A stretch of DNA of 43,113 nt, taken from the NCBI RefSeq assembly GCF_015207265.1, contig NZ_JADEXE010000019.1, positions 1 to 43,113 of the forward strand, read 5' to 3'. Within the stretch, counting starts at the first letter, position 1; each line of letters opens with the position of its first letter. This document shows positions 42,270-43,113 of this stretch, piece after piece. The position numbers and the translations under genes were made by a program. Origin of the DNA: Nodosilinea sp. LEGE 07298. Its GTDB lineage: Bacteria; Cyanobacteriota; Cyanobacteriia; Phormidesmidales; Phormidesmidaceae. The notes beneath the pieces are model-generated. The model did not search any database and was not told where the DNA came from. It saw only the letters and a list, made by a program, of their open reading frames with translations.

Positions 42270-42401
42270 TCAACGAAAGTAGGTGCCGTACTGTAAGCCT
42301 GGGAAAAAATAATTCAGCATAATCATCGCGATCGACAACGTTACTAAGGCTAGAGTGGCCATGATAGGGGCACTGGTCAGATATTTCATGAAAGCAGTCA
42401 T
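42270..42401 (-). CDS. psaJ2: photosystem I subunit IX, divergent PsaJ (PsaJ2-like)
   Basis: A 43-residue membrane protein with AGGAGACCAAACC before the ATG. One TM helix (IMATLALVTLSIAMIMLNYF) follows the PsaJ start FMKYLTSAPIMATL, whose KYLSTAPVLATL-like form is diagnostic. The canonical IExNRFFPD segment reads IMLNYFFPG here, so the glutamate linked to chlorophyll binding is lost. Such divergence fits the far-red-specific paralogue rather than the housekeeping one. It follows psaF by 42 bases in the standard psaF-psaJ order. It sits at the periphery of photosystem I next to PsaF. Confidence 0.8.
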   Translation of the reverse strand: MTAFMKYLTSAPIMATLALVTLSIAMIMLNYFFPGLQYGTYFR

Positions 42402-42443
42402 GGTTTGGTCTCCTGGGTAGACGTAACGTGAGATAGAGCTGAG

Positions 42444-42926
42444 CTATCGCGGTGATACTGTGAGATCGATCTGCTTAGCGGTCAGTTCTCCGGTGGTCAC
42501 CTCCTTGAACGCCAGCAAAGGCCACAGCAACCCCTGGGTAAAAGATCTGATCGCCAAGGGAATATCGATGAAGATCTCTGCTTCCGCCGGCTTAGAACGG
42601 CGCTTGCTGCCAATCAAATAGGAGCGCCCAGACCAGCCGACAAACCCCGCAAAATAGAAAAAGATGCCAAAGGGAATGGCCACATCCACCGCCCGATCTA
42701 GACGCAGTTGCAGATGAGGGAGCCCGTCTGCGCCACAGAGCAGATTTTCGGAGTATGACTGATAGGGCTGATCAAAATAGTAGGTCTGAGGGGCCTTTTC
42801 CATCCGTTCTAAAAATGCGGCTGAATCGTGGCAGGGTATTAAGTGGGTATTCCCAGCAGCGGCGGCATCGGGCATCAGACTGAGCCAGATAAAGATGAAC
42901 AGCAACATGCTCAGTAGGGTTTTCAT
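42444..42926 (-). CDS. psaF2: photosystem I subunit III, PsaF (probably PsaF2 of FaRLiP)
   Basis: 160 residues, the normal PsaF length. A Sec-type signal peptide ends near DAAAAGN, because the N-terminal domain is lumenal. Mature landmarks: IPCHDSAAFLERM, LLCGADGLPHL (the two conserved cysteines), the TM region AIPFGIFFYFAGFVGWSGRSYLI, IFIDIPLAIRSF and the C-terminus GELTAKQIDLTVSPR. PsaF is a peripheral photosystem I subunit involved in donor docking and antenna contact. GAGGAG precedes ATG 42926. The adjacency to rfp genes and to a divergent psaJ suggests the far-red paralogue; psaA2/B2/L2/I2 would be expected upstream, past the window. Confidence 0.9.
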   Translation of the reverse strand: MKTLLSMLLFIFIWLSLMPDAAAAGNTHLIPCHDSAAFLERMEKAPQTYYFDQPYQSYSENLLCGADGLPHLQLRLDRAVDVAIPFGIFFYFAGFVGWSGRSYLIGSKRRSKPAEAEIFIDIPLAIRSFTQGLLWPLLAFKEVTTGELTAKQIDLTVSPR

Positions 42927-43003
42927 AGCCTATTCTCCTCGATAAAAATCTTGGTTTTGATCCTCAGAATCAAGGACTAAATATTCGGCTCTCCTGGGAT
43001 CAC

Positions 43004-43018
43004 TATGCAGCGGTTGGA
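43004..43018 (+). repeat. 15-base direct repeat, copy 2, upstream of psaF
   Basis: Identical to 41732-41746. This copy lies 78-92 bases upstream of the psaF ATG, a position suited to an activator site. Whether it is functional cannot be judged from two copies. Confidence 0.45.
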
Positions 43019-43113
43019 GAAAAATGCCAGCAGATTAGGCATCGGAGGCGGAATCGCTCAAAATTAGTGAATCCGTAGCCAGAGCGCTTAATCAACTTCA
43101 AACGCGTGTTGAT

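Overview
The window is chromosomal DNA from a cyanobacterium. The supporting signs are frequent HIP1 octamers (GCGATCGC), photosystem I genes psaF and psaJ at the right edge, and several families common in cyanobacteria (CHAT-TPR protein, ShlB-type secretion pore, SulP transporter with a cyclic-nucleotide-binding-like tail). Gene content fits a filamentous Leptolyngbya-like lineage, but that is inference. I saw no rRNA, tRNA, CRISPR array or intact insertion sequence.

Layout. Bases 1-3.7 kb: a tight plus-strand unit of a PAS protein, a ParA/MinD-type ATPase and a SulP transporter with STAS and degenerate CNB domains. 4-9.7 kb: an exported protein with two copies of a cysteine-rich repeat, a CHAT-TPR protein and its TpsB/ShlB-like outer-membrane partner. 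9.8-14.6 kb: metabolic and envelope genes (sugar O-acetyltransferase, GH13 glucosidase, AI-2E-type membrane protein, alpha/beta hydrolase). 14.7-17.1 kb: an AT-rich accessory patch with a RusA-like resolvase, a VapBC toxin-antitoxin pair and a broken trmFO fragment, closed by a perfect bidirectional terminator. 17.2-25.8 kb: a minus-strand SRPBCC / exported protein / zinc alcohol dehydrogenase unit, then YihY, fasciclin, MscS, DoxX and MgtC membrane or envelope genes.

25.8-35.5 kb is a patchwork of acquired redox and hydrolase genes: three SDR oxidoreductases, an NmrA-like protein, a SnoaL-like lipoprotein, an AraC regulator, a CPBP protease, a secreted TAP-type peptidase and a RidA-like protein. 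Gene debris is interspersed. It includes a chimeric pseudogene that joins a hydrolase with an internal stop to the tail of a second AraC gene, an SDR C-terminal scrap and a truncated CPBP gene. Two loci carry the same paired TAAGAATCT element at a 21-base period just after an araC 3' end, a probable regulator site.

36.3-43 kb is the most significant region. Three minus-strand genes match the far-red light photoacclimation (FaRLiP) regulators: a response regulator with DNA-binding and HPt modules (rfpB-like), a knotless phytochrome kinase with bilin Cys, DIP motif and PHY tongue (rfpA-like), and a CheY-like regulator (rfpC-like). Upstream on the same strand lie psaF and a 43-residue divergent psaJ. 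The window therefore probably ends inside a FaRLiP cluster, whose remaining psa2/psb2/apc2 genes should lie past base 43113. The 1-kb spacer between psaJ and rfpB is rich in palindromes and short repeats.
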